21,321 nucleotides of DNA from JAWKHR01 sp041394725 (lineage in GTDB: Bacteria; Acidobacteriota; Vicinamibacteria; Vicinamibacterales; SCN-69-37), in contig JAWKHR010000077.1 in the NCBI GenBank assembly GCA_041394725.1, positions 1-21,321 of the forward strand, written 5' to 3'. Of this stretch, positions 6,963 through 15,309 are shown one piece after another (the first letter of the stretch is position 1; each line of letters begins with the position of its first letter). The notes beneath the pieces are model-generated. The model worked only from the letters and a program-made list of their open reading frames with translations. It was not told where the DNA came from and did no database searches. The position numbers and the translations under genes were made by a program.

Positions 6963-7877
6963 GTGGGCAAGACCATGTTCGAGCGGACGGTCCGGCACCT
7001 GGTGGCGGCGATGTGGAAGCGGCGGCGCTTTCACGGCCTCGTCGTCTTCACGTACCACCAGGTGACCCCCGAGTTCGATCCCAGGTTTCACCTGCGGGGC
7101 GACTGGACCAGTCTGTCGCGGTTCGAGGCGCAACTCGACTTCATCCGCCACTACTTCGAGGTGCTGCCGCTGCCCGAGGCCGTCGCCCGGTGGAAGTCGA
7201 ACCGCGTGCGCGGCCTGCAGGCCGCCCTGACCTTCGACGACGGCGACATCAGCGTCCGCGACCACATCGTGCCGACGCTCCAGCGGCGCGGACTGCCGGC
7301 GACGTTCTTCCTCAACACGGCCTATGGGCACGGCCGGGGCTACGTCTGGTACACGGTCACGAACTACCTCTCGCACGCCGCGCCCGAGGTGCGGGCGCGT
7401 GCGGCGAACGGGCTCCTGGAGCGCGCCGGCCAGCTGCGCGCGACCGACGATGCGGAGTTCTACGACCGCACGCGGCGCGAGGTGGAGGCGCTGTCGCCGC
7501 TCGTGGACGACAGCCGGCCGCTGTTCGTGGATCCCGGCTTCCTCGGCACGCTGGACCCGCAGCAGTTCACCGTGGGCCTGCACGGGCACGAGCACGAGCG
7601 GCACTCGATGATGCCGGCCGCGTGGCAGCGCCAGAACATCGAACGCAACATGCAGGTGCTGCGCGACCTGCCGAACTACACGCCGCTGTTCGCGATCCCG
7701 TTCGGCCGCCCGATGGACTGGGACGTCACGCTGGCGCGCACGGCGTTCGACCTCGACGTGGACCTGATCACCTCGAACGGCGGCTTGAACGTCCAGCGTG
7801 ACCTGCAGCTCCGCCGCATCCCGGCCGACGACCGGAGCGTGCGCGACGAGTTCGAGCGCGAGATCGTCGGCTGGTGA
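6963..7877 (+). CDS. Polysaccharide deacetylase (NodB/CE4-type fold)
   Basis: The product is 304 residues. The catalytic core shows FTYHQVTP (residues 29-36), the metal-binding motif 1 ALTFDDGD (D92, D93), the structural segment GLPATFFLNTAYG, motif 2 as GLHGHEHERH with H207 and H211 spaced as in H-T/S-x-x-H, and a late AIPFGRPMDWD region standing for motif 3. These metal-dependent enzymes remove N- or O-acetyl groups from glycans, acting here most likely on the polysaccharide made by the locus. I see no signal peptide; a basic N-terminus (WKRRRFHGLVVF) precedes the domain. The GTG at 6963 is preferred because the purine-rich GGGTGAGG lies about 5 bases before it. An ATG at 6975 is the alternative. 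It has its own sigma-54 promoter and is convergent with the SGNH remnant 10 bases away. Confidence 0.87.
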   Translation: MGKTMFERTVRHLVAAMWKRRRFHGLVVFTYHQVTPEFDPRFHLRGDWTSLSRFEAQLDFIRHYFEVLPLPEAVARWKSNRVRGLQAALTFDDGDISVRDHIVPTLQRRGLPATFFLNTAYGHGRGYVWYTVTNYLSHAAPEVRARAANGLLERAGQLRATDDAEFYDRTRREVEALSPLVDDSRPLFVDPGFLGTLDPQQFTVGLHGHEHERHSMMPAAWQRQNIERNMQVLRDLPNYTPLFAIPFGRPMDWDVTLARTAFDLDVDLITSNGGLNVQRDLQLRRIPADDRSVRDEFEREIVGW

Positions 7878-7887
7878 TGCCGCGCGG

Positions 7888-8987
7888 TCAGCGCACCGTG
7901 AGGAACGGAAAGACCTCGTGGTGTTCCAGCCAGGCGTCGATGGCCTCCGCGGCGACCGCGTGCCCCGCCGGCGTCCAGTGTTCGTCCAGATGGAAGTTGA
8001 GCGGCCCCGGCGTGCCGTGGGCGATCGCCTCGCGGAAGGTGTCGGTCAGAAGGGATCGAGTAAATGATCTCGTGTTCGTCGCAGTACTGTTCGACGACCG
8101 CGTTGTGAATTCACCCGAGCAAACTGCCCGTCGGGCTGCTGCTCGTTGACCAGAAGGACGACGAGCGACACGTTGCTGCACTCGCAGTTGCTCGGACAAG
8201 CGTCCCAGTTCGTCCAAAAGGCCCGTGAGGAGTTGTTCCAGGCGTTGGTGGGGGCGCTTCGCTGGCGGCCGACCGACTTGGCCGATTCACCCACTCCTTA
8301 GGCTCGGCCCACCCATCAGAAGGTACGCGCCGAAGTGGAAATGCCGTGCCAGCCAAATGCGAGTTCTTCTCGGGCGGTTAATCGGTGAACTTATAAACCC
8401 CGCCGGGTCGGCACTCAAGTTGGGAGCCGCATCTCGGAGTACGGCATCGCCTTCGAAGTACGTATAAGGATTTGACAGACGCCAGTATCGCGACGGATAA
8501 AGACCGACAACCACCAAGCGGGGCCGAAGGCTCAACAGCTCAACCGTCGCCGTTCGGATCTGGGCAATGCTATAGCCCGAAACACCAGCGTTCACAACAC
8601 GGACCGGCCTCTCTGACCCTGTGCTTCTGTTCAAATAGGCTTCAAGCTTCTCAGGCCACGCATCGGCAGCTTCGATTCCGAAGCCGACGGTGAAGGAATC
8701 GCCGGTCGCCAGGACGTCTGTTCGCGTTCCCGAGTGGAATCGGGTCGTCGCGAAGTCCGAGCGAGTTGATCTTGATGTGAATCTCGTAGTCACTGCTCTT
8801 CATGGTGCCGTCGAAGCCGGGGGCGTACGTAGCCTCTGGTCGGATGAGGCACTAGGAGACCAGAGCGGCGCTTCCCGAGCTACAAAGCCTGGAGCCGGCG
8901 GGAGGAATCTCGACCCGACTTCGGCAATCGCGAGCGCGAACGCCAACGAAAAAGAGACGCAGCAACCTTCGTTCTCATCCTATCCAT
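7888..8987 (-). pseudogene. Frameshifted SGNH/GDSL hydrolase with N-terminal membrane helix
   Basis: Read on the minus strand across several frames, one continuous hydrolase is recognisable. It starts with an ATG at 8987 or 8978, then a membrane helix (FSLAFALAIAEVGSRFLPP, about 8950-8890), then NSLGLRDDPIP (about 8770-8740), block I ATGDSFTVGFG (Ser at about 8697), VVNAGVSGYSI, then VSLVVLLVNEQQPDGQ (about 8170-8125), and the C-terminal catalytic block LDEHWTPAGH (Asp and His near 7986 and 7980). The frame changes about eight times, near 8949-8953 (T5 run), 8819-8823 (C5 run), 8727-8735, 8305-8320, 8250-8254 (C5 run), 8185, 8115 and 8055. A canonical block III asparagine is not evident. Such enzymes add or remove acyl groups on glycans. 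Either this is a decayed gene or the assembly carries indel errors here; the gene follows the methyltransferase as the last of the minus-strand run. Confidence 0.75.
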
Positions 8988-9080
8988 CCTTGTCTCACGT
9001 TCCAGTGCCGCCATATCAGGAACGACGCGGAGACGGGCGGTTCGACATCGCTGCTGCTCTCCTTCGACGGCCTGGTCGGT

Positions 9081-9803
9081 TCACGGGCGGCGGCGCTCGG
9101 CGACCAGGATGTAGCCTGGCGGATAGGACTGGCCCTTGCGCCTCGACTCCCGGTGCATCCACGCGGTCCGCGGCAGGACCGCGGCCAGCAGCCGGAAGAC
9201 GTGGTGGTTCCAGGGCCCCGTCATGCCCTTGTTCAACGTGTCCAGGAGGACGTCGACGTACGTGCCGTACGGCGCGAGCGTGACGATCTCCAGTCCGGCT
9301 TCCGCGCACATCCGTTCGAGCGCGCTGGCCGTCGGGTGGAAGTACGTCCGGGGAAACTCCGAAATCCAGTAGATGAACGGCGTCGTCAGCACGAGCCGGC
9401 CGCCCGGGCGGAGGCACCGGCCGCATTCCCGCATCAGCTGGCGCTGCTCGTAGACGTGCGCGAGCACGTCCGACAGCAGGATGCTGTCGAAGCGCGCGTC
9501 CTCGAACGGCAGCGGTTCGTTCAGGTCGTGGCTGACGTCCACATACGGGTTCGGGTGTTCGGCGTCGACGAAGTCCAGGCACGTCACCGAGGTCGCCGCG
9601 TCCCGGTAGATCCCGTAGTACGGCACGGGACCGCAGCCGGCGTCGAGGATGTCCCCGCGCAGGTACTGCTGGAAGACGGGCAGGTACTGCCGGAACTGCA
9701 CCGACGCGATGTACCGCGAGCCGCGATACACGCGTTCAGTGTCGAGCGCGAAGCCACCCGGCGTCCGGATGACCCGTGCGGGCTGCCAGGCATCGAGCGG
9801 CAT
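9081..9803 (-). CDS. SAM-dependent methyltransferase (class I, Methyltransf_11-like)
   Basis: The product is 240 residues from the ATG at 9803, two bases after the previous stop and preceded by GAGGAG. The frame is open further upstream, but family similarity starts here. The SAM-binding Rossmann fold shows motif I ILDAGCGPVPYYG, the acidic loop TCLDFVDAEHPNPYVDVSHD, motif IV region FDSILLSDVLAHVYEQ and the post-motif ECGRCLRPGGRLVLTTPF. These are typical of small-molecule methyltransferases. By its place between a sugar aminotransferase and an SGNH hydrolase, it probably methylates a sugar or the chain end of the glycan. In ABC-exported O-antigens terminal methylation can stop chain growth and be read by Wzt; whether that happens here is inference. 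Confidence 0.85.
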   Translation of the reverse strand: MPLDAWQPARVIRTPGGFALDTERVYRGSRYIASVQFRQYLPVFQQYLRGDILDAGCGPVPYYGIYRDAATSVTCLDFVDAEHPNPYVDVSHDLNEPLPFEDARFDSILLSDVLAHVYEQRQLMRECGRCLRPGGRLVLTTPFIYWISEFPRTYFHPTASALERMCAEAGLEIVTLAPYGTYVDVLLDTLNKGMTGPWNHHVFRLLAAVLPRTAWMHRESRRKGQSYPPGYILVAERRRP

Positions 9804-9805
9804 GG

Positions 9806-11152
9806 CTAGGACTCCTCGTTCCTGAGGGGCGCCGGCCCGTCGTCTGGGATGGGTCCGCCGAGGCCTTCGACCGCCTCGACCATCCAGTCTCCGACCCGGG
9901 GATGCAGCGGCAGGTTGACGATGCGCTCGGCCACCCGATCCGCGGTGGGGCAGAGGCCGGGACGGTAGCCGCACGCCTCGAAGTCGCTGCCGGCCGGGTG
10001 CATCGGGTGGTTCAGCCAGGTGCCGGGCTCGATCCGGGCGCGGCGCAGCGCCTTCATCCAGCCCCGCCGGCCGTCCACGAGGAAGGGGAAGCGGATGAAG
10101 GACGGCTGCGTGCCCTCCCAGTCGATGCGCGGCACGGTCCAGCCGTGGCGTTCGGCGGCGGCGGCCAGGCGGCGCGCCAGGCGGTTGCGGCGCGCGACGT
10201 CGGCGGCCAGCCGCCCCGCCTGCAGGCGTCCGACCAGCGCGAGGGCGGGCGCCAGCCGCGCCGGGAACGGCTCGCGCAGCTTCACCTGAAGGGCCTCGGC
10301 GTACTCCACGTCATCGTAGTGTTCGATCGCCTCGAGGGCGTTTCGCAGGCGGCCGAACCGGCGAAGCCCGTGCCGGTCGACGAACTCGGCCAGTTCGCCC
10401 AGGCGGGGCAGCCGCTCGACGTCGAAGAGGATCCATCGGCCCAGCGCGCGACGGACGCGTTCCGGGTCGTCCTGCGGGAGCGCCTCCCACGACGTCCGGA
10501 GCCTCGCGGCCAGCGCATCGTCGTTCGTGGTGACGAGCCCGCCCTTCTCGGTCGAGATCATCTTGGACTTCTCGGTGGAGAACAGGGCCGCGACGCCGAA
10601 CTGCCCGCAGGGCGTGCCGTGGTAGGACGCGCCGAGCGCGTGCGCGCCGTCCTCGATCAGGTGGAGGCCGTGCCGCGTGGCCAGCGCCTGGAGGGCGTCG
10701 AGGTCGCAGGGGATGCCGAAGGTGTGCTGCGCGAGGATGACGCGGGTCCGGGGCGTGATGGCCGCGGCCACGGCGTCCACCTTCACGTTGAGCGTGGCCT
10801 CGTCGATGTCCGCGTACACCGGGCGCGCGCCCAGCCTGAGGATCGCGGCGGGCATCACCACGCAGGTGTAGCCGGGCAGGATCACCTCGTCGCCGGCCCG
10901 GACGTCCAGGGCGCGGAGCAGCTCGTAGAGGCCCATGCGCCCGCTGCCGTACGAGAACACGTGGCGCACGCCCAGCGCGGCGCGGATGGCGTCGTGATAC
11001 GCGTCGACCTGCGCGGGGGCCTCGCGCGCGGCGAGCAGGACGCGCGGGATGTCCGACAGCCGGCTGGTGCCGCCGAGCAGGTAGGCGCGGCGCGGCAGCT
11101 CGAGCAGACGCTTGTACGTCGTCAGCCGTTCGCGCAGGCTCGCGTACGCCAT
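9806..11152 (-). CDS. DegT/DnrJ/EryC1-type PLP aminotransferase (second copy, divergent)
   Basis: The product is 448 residues, longer than usual sugar aminotransferases because of a ~50-residue N-terminal extension (RLTTYKRLLELPRRAYLLGG). The fold-type I core shows GSGRMGLYELLRAL, GDEVILPGYTCVVMPAAIL, VILAQHTFGIPCDLDAL, LIEDGAHALGA with the cofactor-contacting Asp near residue 168, and ALFSTEKSKMISTEKGGLV. Lys197 in that last segment aligns with the Schiff-base lysine. The usual GEGG is EKGG here. Such enzymes transfer an amino group from glutamate to a keto-sugar nucleotide. Because the protein differs from the neighbouring copy it may act on another keto-sugar or another kind of substrate. 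It starts 3 bases after the upstream GT4 stop and ends 2 bases before the methyltransferase start, so it is tightly coupled in the operon. Confidence 0.83.
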   Translation of the reverse strand: MAYASLRERLTTYKRLLELPRRAYLLGGTSRLSDIPRVLLAAREAPAQVDAYHDAIRAALGVRHVFSYGSGRMGLYELLRALDVRAGDEVILPGYTCVVMPAAILRLGARPVYADIDEATLNVKVDAVAAAITPRTRVILAQHTFGIPCDLDALQALATRHGLHLIEDGAHALGASYHGTPCGQFGVAALFSTEKSKMISTEKGGLVTTNDDALAARLRTSWEALPQDDPERVRRALGRWILFDVERLPRLGELAEFVDRHGLRRFGRLRNALEAIEHYDDVEYAEALQVKLREPFPARLAPALALVGRLQAGRLAADVARRNRLARRLAAAAERHGWTVPRIDWEGTQPSFIRFPFLVDGRRGWMKALRRARIEPGTWLNHPMHPAGSDFEACGYRPGLCPTADRVAERIVNLPLHPRVGDWMVEAVEGLGGPIPDDGPAPLRNEES

Positions 11153-11155
11153 GGC

Positions 11156-12343
11156 TCAGCGCGTCCCCGCGCCTCCGGGCGCCTCGCCGCCGGCCGTCGC
11201 ACCGTCGCCCGCCAGCCGGCGGTAGTGTGCCAGGAGCTGATCGGCGGTGACCGACTCGTCGAACTCGCGCACCATCAGCTCGCGCGCCTCGCGCAGCCGG
11301 GCGCGCGCGGCCGCCGGGTCCTCGTCGATCGCCGCGCGCAGGGCGGCCGCCAGTGCCGCCGCGTCGCCGGGTGGCACGACCTGGAAGAACCGGTGGACGA
11401 ACGTGTCCCGGTAGGCCGGCAGGTCCACCGTCACGACGGGGCACTGGCAGGCGGCGGCCTCCATGAACGTGACGGGGAACGCGTCCATCACCGGGTAGTT
11501 GAGCACCGCGTCCGCCGCGCCGTAGAGCGCGGGCAGCGCGTCGAACGGGACGTCGGACAGCCATCGGACGTCGTCGTCGATCCCCAGCTCGCGCGTGCGC
11601 GCCTGCAGGCGCTCGAGCAGCGCGGGCCCTTCGGCGTAGTCGCCGACGTTGTAGATCTTGAACACGAGCACGGCACGACGCCGCGCGTCGCGGCGCGCCC
11701 GCGCGAAGGCCTCGAGCAGCTCTTCGTGGCCGTAGCGCCGGCCCCAGGCGCGGACCGACATCAACACGGCGGCGTCGTCCGGCGCGCCGAGTCGGCGGCG
11801 CCAGTCGGCGATTGCCTCGGGCGGCGCGGGCTGGAACCGGGCGGTGTCGATGCCGAGCGGCAGCAGCGCGGTCGGCACCGGGCGCCCGGCCAGCCGCGCG
11901 ATCTTCGCCGGCATGTCGCCGGAGTCCGCGAGGACGAGGTCCGCGGCGGCCAGCGCCGCGCCCACCTGCTGCCGGCAGGTCTCGTCGGCGCCGGGTTCGA
12001 GCAGCAGGTTCACGTCCGATCCCCAGACGGTGATCACGAGCGGACGCAGGCCCAGCCGCGCGCAGGCGTACGCGCGATGGTCCACCCAGTGGACGTGGAC
12101 GATGTCGGCGCCGCGGGCGAGCCGGCGCAGCGCGGCGTCCGCGACCCGATGGCTGAGGTTCCAGCCGAGCCAGCGGTGCCGGCCCGCGCCGAGCGGGTAC
12201 GGGGCCCAGCGAAAGCCGTCACGGGTGGCGGGGCGCGGGCGCCTGTCGTCGACGAACCGGACCTGACACCCGCGCGCAAGCAGCCAGTCGAGTGGCCGGA
12301 CCGAGTGCACGCTGGCACCCGGCGCGAGCATCAGGACGGTCAC
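11156..12343 (-). CDS. Glycosyltransferase family 4 (GT-B)
   Basis: The product is 395 residues from a GTG at 12343 that overlaps the preceding stop in GTGA. The frame is open for another 109 codons upstream, but those are antisense-like residues and similarity begins at TVLMLAPGASVHSVRPLDWL. GT4 landmarks follow: DIVHVHWVDHRAYACA, VITVWGSDVNLL, LLPLGIDTARFQP, SVRAWGRRYGHEELLEAFA, LNYPVMDAFPVTFMEAAAC (conserved acidic and Glu residues) and CPVVTVDLPAYRDTFV. The H-x-H-W and WGSD motifs are common in transferases for surface polysaccharides. The C-terminal tail is Gly/Ala-rich and probably disordered. The gene sits between the two aminotransferases, so it may transfer the amino-sugar made by the module; this is inference. 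Confidence 0.88.
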   Translation of the reverse strand: MTVLMLAPGASVHSVRPLDWLLARGCQVRFVDDRRPRPATRDGFRWAPYPLGAGRHRWLGWNLSHRVADAALRRLARGADIVHVHWVDHRAYACARLGLRPLVITVWGSDVNLLLEPGADETCRQQVGAALAAADLVLADSGDMPAKIARLAGRPVPTALLPLGIDTARFQPAPPEAIADWRRRLGAPDDAAVLMSVRAWGRRYGHEELLEAFARARRDARRRAVLVFKIYNVGDYAEGPALLERLQARTRELGIDDDVRWLSDVPFDALPALYGAADAVLNYPVMDAFPVTFMEAAACQCPVVTVDLPAYRDTFVHRFFQVVPPGDAAALAAALRAAIDEDPAAARARLREARELMVREFDESVTADQLLAHYRRLAGDGATAGGEAPGGAGTR

Positions 12344-13512
12344 GGAGTGCCGCCGGGGACCTTCGCCGGCCGCGCGGCCGCCGCCTCCTGCAGCACGTCG
12401 CACACGTAGTCGAGGTCGTCGGCCGACAGGCCCGGGTGCAGCGGCAGCGTCAGCGTCAGGCGCCCGTACTGGTCGCTCAACGGCAGGTCCGCGTGCGCGA
12501 ACCGCTCGAAGGCCTGGAAGGTGGGCACGCTCGGGTAGTGGAGGCTGGTCTGGACGCCGGCCGCCTTCAGCGCGGCGGCGGCGGCGGCCCGGGCAAGGGC
12601 GTCGGGCGCGACGACCACCATCAGGTGGCAGGCGCTGTCGCCCGTGCTGTTCGCGAAAGGCACCGTCCATCCCGTGAGGCCGGCCAGCCGCCGGCGGTAG
12701 TGATCGACCGCGGCCCGCCGGCGGGCGTTGTTCGCGTCCAGCTTGCCGAGCTGGACGCGACCGAGCGCCGCGCGGATCTCGTCCAGGCGGTAGTTGTAGC
12801 CGTGCACGAGGACGTCGTAGCTGCTCGCGTGGCCGCGGTCACGCTGCCACGTCATCGTCGTCATCCCGTGGGACCGGAGGAGGCGGAGACGCTCGGCCAG
12901 GTCCGGCCGGCTCGTCGTCACCATGCCGCCCTCGCCCGTGGCCAGGTTCTTGTTGCTGAAGAACGAGAAGCACGCGACGTCGCCGATGCCGCCCGCCGGG
13001 CGGTCGTCGAGCGCGGTGCAGCGCGCGCCCACCGCGTGGCAGGCGTCCTCGATCAGCAGCAGCCCGCGCTGGCGGCACAGGTCCACGATCTCCGGCGTCC
13101 GGCCGAAGTAGCCGCCGTAGTACATGACGACCACGGCCTTCGTCCGCGGCGTAATCAGGCGCTCGATCGCGGTCGGGTCGATGACGGGCTCGTCGAGCGC
13201 GCTGATGTCGGCGAACACCGGCGTCGCGCCGGTGGCGACGGTCATGTTGGCCGCCGCGACGAAGTTGATCGCCGGCTGGATGACCTCGTCGCCGGGGCCG
13301 ATGTCCAGCCCCGCCAGCGCGAGATGGAGCGCGGCCGTCGCGCTCGACACGGCCAGGGCCGACGCGGCGCCCACGCGGGCCGCGAACTCGGCCTCGAAGG
13401 CCTGGACCTGCGGGCCGGACGACAGCCACTTGCTCCGCAGGACGTCCAGCACGGCCTGTTCCTCGGCCGCGTCGTAGGTGAGGTCGCTCAGGGCGATGCG
13501 CCGTTCAGACAA
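12340..13512 (-). CDS. DegT/DnrJ/EryC1/StrS-type sugar aminotransferase
   Basis: The product is 390 residues, the usual length. The features run in order: the N-terminal LSDLTYDAAEEQAVLDVLRS, GPQVQAFEAEFAARVGA, SATAALHLALAGLDIGPGDE, VVMYYGGYFGRTPEI, LIEDACHAVGA with the PLP-ring Asp at residue 156, and FSFFSNKNLATGEGGMV with the catalytic Lys188. The DEIRAALGRVQLGKLD and HLMVVV segments complete the family pattern. It should transaminate a keto-deoxysugar nucleotide using glutamate. The start is TTG at 13512, which overlaps the end of the nucleotidyltransferase gene by 8 bases, so translation is probably coupled. The GTGA overlap at its end ties it to the GT4 gene. The exact amino-sugar cannot be named. 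Confidence 0.9.
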   Translation of the reverse strand: MSERRIALSDLTYDAAEEQAVLDVLRSKWLSSGPQVQAFEAEFAARVGAASALAVSSATAALHLALAGLDIGPGDEVIQPAINFVAAANMTVATGATPVFADISALDEPVIDPTAIERLITPRTKAVVVMYYGGYFGRTPEIVDLCRQRGLLLIEDACHAVGARCTALDDRPAGGIGDVACFSFFSNKNLATGEGGMVTTSRPDLAERLRLLRSHGMTTMTWQRDRGHASSYDVLVHGYNYRLDEIRAALGRVQLGKLDANNARRRAAVDHYRRRLAGLTGWTVPFANSTGDSACHLMVVVAPDALARAAAAAALKAAGVQTSLHYPSVPTFQAFERFAHADLPLSDQYGRLTLTLPLHPGLSADDLDYVCDVLQEAAAARPAKVPGGTP

Positions 13513-14218
13513 GGTCGATGGGCTCCCGTTTCTCCGCGTACAGGTCCTGTGCCCGGGCGTAGTCGTCCGGCCGGCCGATGTCGAGCCACAGGCAGTCCGT
13601 CCGGTACGCCGCCACGCGCTCGCCGCGCTCCAGCAGCCGCAGCACCAGCGTCGGGAAGTCCAGGTACTTCCCGGGCTCGATGTGCCGCAGGACGGTCGGT
13701 TCGTAGACGTAGATCCCCATGCTGACCTGGTGCGACGTCTCCGGCTTCTCGTGATACCCGCGCACCTGGCCGTCGTCGCCCACGTCGATGACGCCGAGCT
13801 CCATGCGGACCGTCCGCGTGTGCGTCGCGATGGTCAGCATCGCGCCCTGCTCGCGGTGGTAACGCACGAGGTCGCCGAAGTCGATGTCGGTGAGCAGGTC
13901 CGCGTTCATCACGAGGAACGTCTCGTCCAGGCCGGGCACGAGCGACAGCGAGCCGGCCGTGCCCGTCGGCTCGGCTTCCTCGACGTAGCGCATCGTCACG
14001 CGGCCCTGCACGGGCTGGCGCTGCTCGAAGTAGGCGCGCACGAGCGTGGCGAGGTGGCCGAGGGTCAGCGTGACGTCGGTGATGCCGTGCCGCGCGAGGT
14101 GCTCGATGAGCACCTCCAGGACCGGCGTGTCGCCGAGCGGCACCAGGGCCTTCGGGAAGCTGGCCGTGAACGGCCGCAGCCGCGTGCCCTTGCCGCCCGC
14201 GAGGATCACCGCCCGCAT
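13505..14218 (-). CDS. Sugar-phosphate nucleotidyltransferase
   Basis: The product is 237 residues, fitting the short single-domain nucleotidyltransferases. It begins with the pyrophosphorylase signature VILAGGKGTRLRPFT (residues 4-18) and FPKALVPLGDTPVLE with Lys23. PTGTAGSL near 85-92 contacts the base, and VMNADLLTD near 103-111 carries the metal-binding Asp107. GYHEKPETSHQVSMGIYVYE near the middle and DCLWLDIGRPDDYARA near the end are the sugar-binding and metal-binding loops. It should join a sugar-1-phosphate to an NTP to make an NDP-sugar, releasing pyrophosphate. The short length lacks the hexapeptide-repeat extension of GlmU-type enzymes. It starts 3 bases after the epimerase stop and overlaps the aminotransferase by 8 bases. 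Confidence 0.9.
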   Translation of the reverse strand: MRAVILAGGKGTRLRPFTASFPKALVPLGDTPVLEVLIEHLARHGITDVTLTLGHLATLVRAYFEQRQPVQGRVTMRYVEEAEPTGTAGSLSLVPGLDETFLVMNADLLTDIDFGDLVRYHREQGAMLTIATHTRTVRMELGVIDVGDDGQVRGYHEKPETSHQVSMGIYVYEPTVLRHIEPGKYLDFPTLVLRLLERGERVAAYRTDCLWLDIGRPDDYARAQDLYAEKREPIDLV

Positions 14219-14221
14219 CGG

Positions 14222-15184
14222 TCAGTTCCGGTACGCGGGCGAGTCCGCGTCGGTGATGACGCCGAACCGCACGAGGTCGGCGACCTCGCGGATGCCCTCG
14301 GGCACGGTGCGCGTGATCGTGAACCCGAGCTCCGAGGCGATCCGCTCGAACGAGACGCGGTAGTCCCGCGGGTCCTCGTCCTTGTGGACGTACTCGACCT
14401 CGGCGTCCGGCGCGTGCTCGCGCATGAGCGCGAGCAGCATCTCCTTCGTGTAGTTTTCCGCGGTCGAGCCGACGTTGAACACCCGCCGGCGTACCCGGTC
14501 CTCCGGCGCCTCGAGCACCGTGAGGATCGCGCGGGCCACGTCGCGGACGTGCACGTAGGGCCGCCAGAACTGCCGGCCGAAGACCACCAGCCGCCCCTTC
14601 GTGAGCAGCTCCATGGTGAATTCGTTGACGGTCAGGTCGAACCGCATGCGCGGCGACACGCCGAAGACGGTCGCGAGGCGCAGGCTCGTCGCGCACATGG
14701 GCCCGTCCCATGCGAGGATGCGCTCCTCGACGGCGACCTTGGTTCGCGCGTAGAGGGACACGGGCAGCAGCTCCGAGGTCTCGTCGACCAGCGCGTCCGG
14801 GTCCTTCATCTTGCCGTAGTTGCTGCAGGTGGAGGCGAAGACGAAGCGGCCGACGCCGGCGGCCTCGCTGGCCGCGAGCAGGGCCTGCGAGGCCTCGAGG
14901 TTGACGGCCGTCGCCAGCTCGGGCTGCCGGGCGCAGGCCGGGTCGCCGACGATGGCGGCCAGGTGCACCACCGCGTCGACGCCCTCGAGCGCGCGGCGGA
15001 CCGCCTCGGCGTCGCGGACGTCGCCCTTGAGAAAGGTGAAGTCCGGATGCGACCAGTGCCCGAGCAGCCCGCGGCCGCCGTGGGCCAGGCTGTCGAGCAC
15101 GCGGACGCGCCGTCCGGCGCCGAGCAGGCCGGATACGACCATGGAGCCGACGTAGCCGGCGCCTCCCGTCACGAGCACGTTCAT
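14222..15184 (-). CDS. NAD-dependent sugar epimerase/dehydratase (extended SDR)
   Basis: The product is 320 residues. The Rossmann motif VTGGAGYVGSMV (residues 5-16), the NAD-selective Asp31 at the end of strand 2, GDVRDAEAVRRAL, VVHLAAIVGDP, the active-site strand FVFASTCSNYG and the catalytic YARTK (Tyr145, Lys149) are all present, so the enzyme looks active. RPYVHVRDVARAI and FNVGSTAENYTKEMLLAL are substrate-domain elements. The family oxidises and epimerises, or dehydrates, nucleotide sugars; it probably supplies the keto- or epimerised sugar used by the aminotransferases. It is the first gene of a tightly packed run to 9081. The ATG is preceded by GGGAG about 7 bases away. A 125-base gap before it (15185-15309) contains short CGATTG/GGCCGAT repeats but no promoter I would defend. 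Confidence 0.9.
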   Translation of the reverse strand: MNVLVTGGAGYVGSMVVSGLLGAGRRVRVLDSLAHGGRGLLGHWSHPDFTFLKGDVRDAEAVRRALEGVDAVVHLAAIVGDPACARQPELATAVNLEASQALLAASEAAGVGRFVFASTCSNYGKMKDPDALVDETSELLPVSLYARTKVAVEERILAWDGPMCATSLRLATVFGVSPRMRFDLTVNEFTMELLTKGRLVVFGRQFWRPYVHVRDVARAILTVLEAPEDRVRRRVFNVGSTAENYTKEMLLALMREHAPDAEVEYVHKDEDPRDYRVSFERIASELGFTITRTVPEGIREVADLVRFGVITDADSPAYRN

Positions 15185-15309
15185 GCAGCAACTCCCGCGA
15201 TCAACGCAGTCGGGCCGTCGACGGACGGTCCCTCATTCCAATCGGCCATCGGCCGCGACGGCTTCAATCGGTCGTCAGCCGCCGGTCGTCGGCGTCGGCC
15301 TCGGCCGCT

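Noticed and set aside
7798..8149. Small plus-strand frames after the deacetylase
   Set aside because: They overlap the deacetylase 3' end and the SGNH C-terminal coding region, whose catalytic block on the minus strand is clear.
9776..12409. An 877-codon open frame on the plus strand, opposite the aminotransferase and GT4 genes
   Set aside because: It is Arg/Ala/Gly/Val-rich with no domain, and lies antisense to two genes with clear motifs. Such long frames arise from GC-rich third positions.
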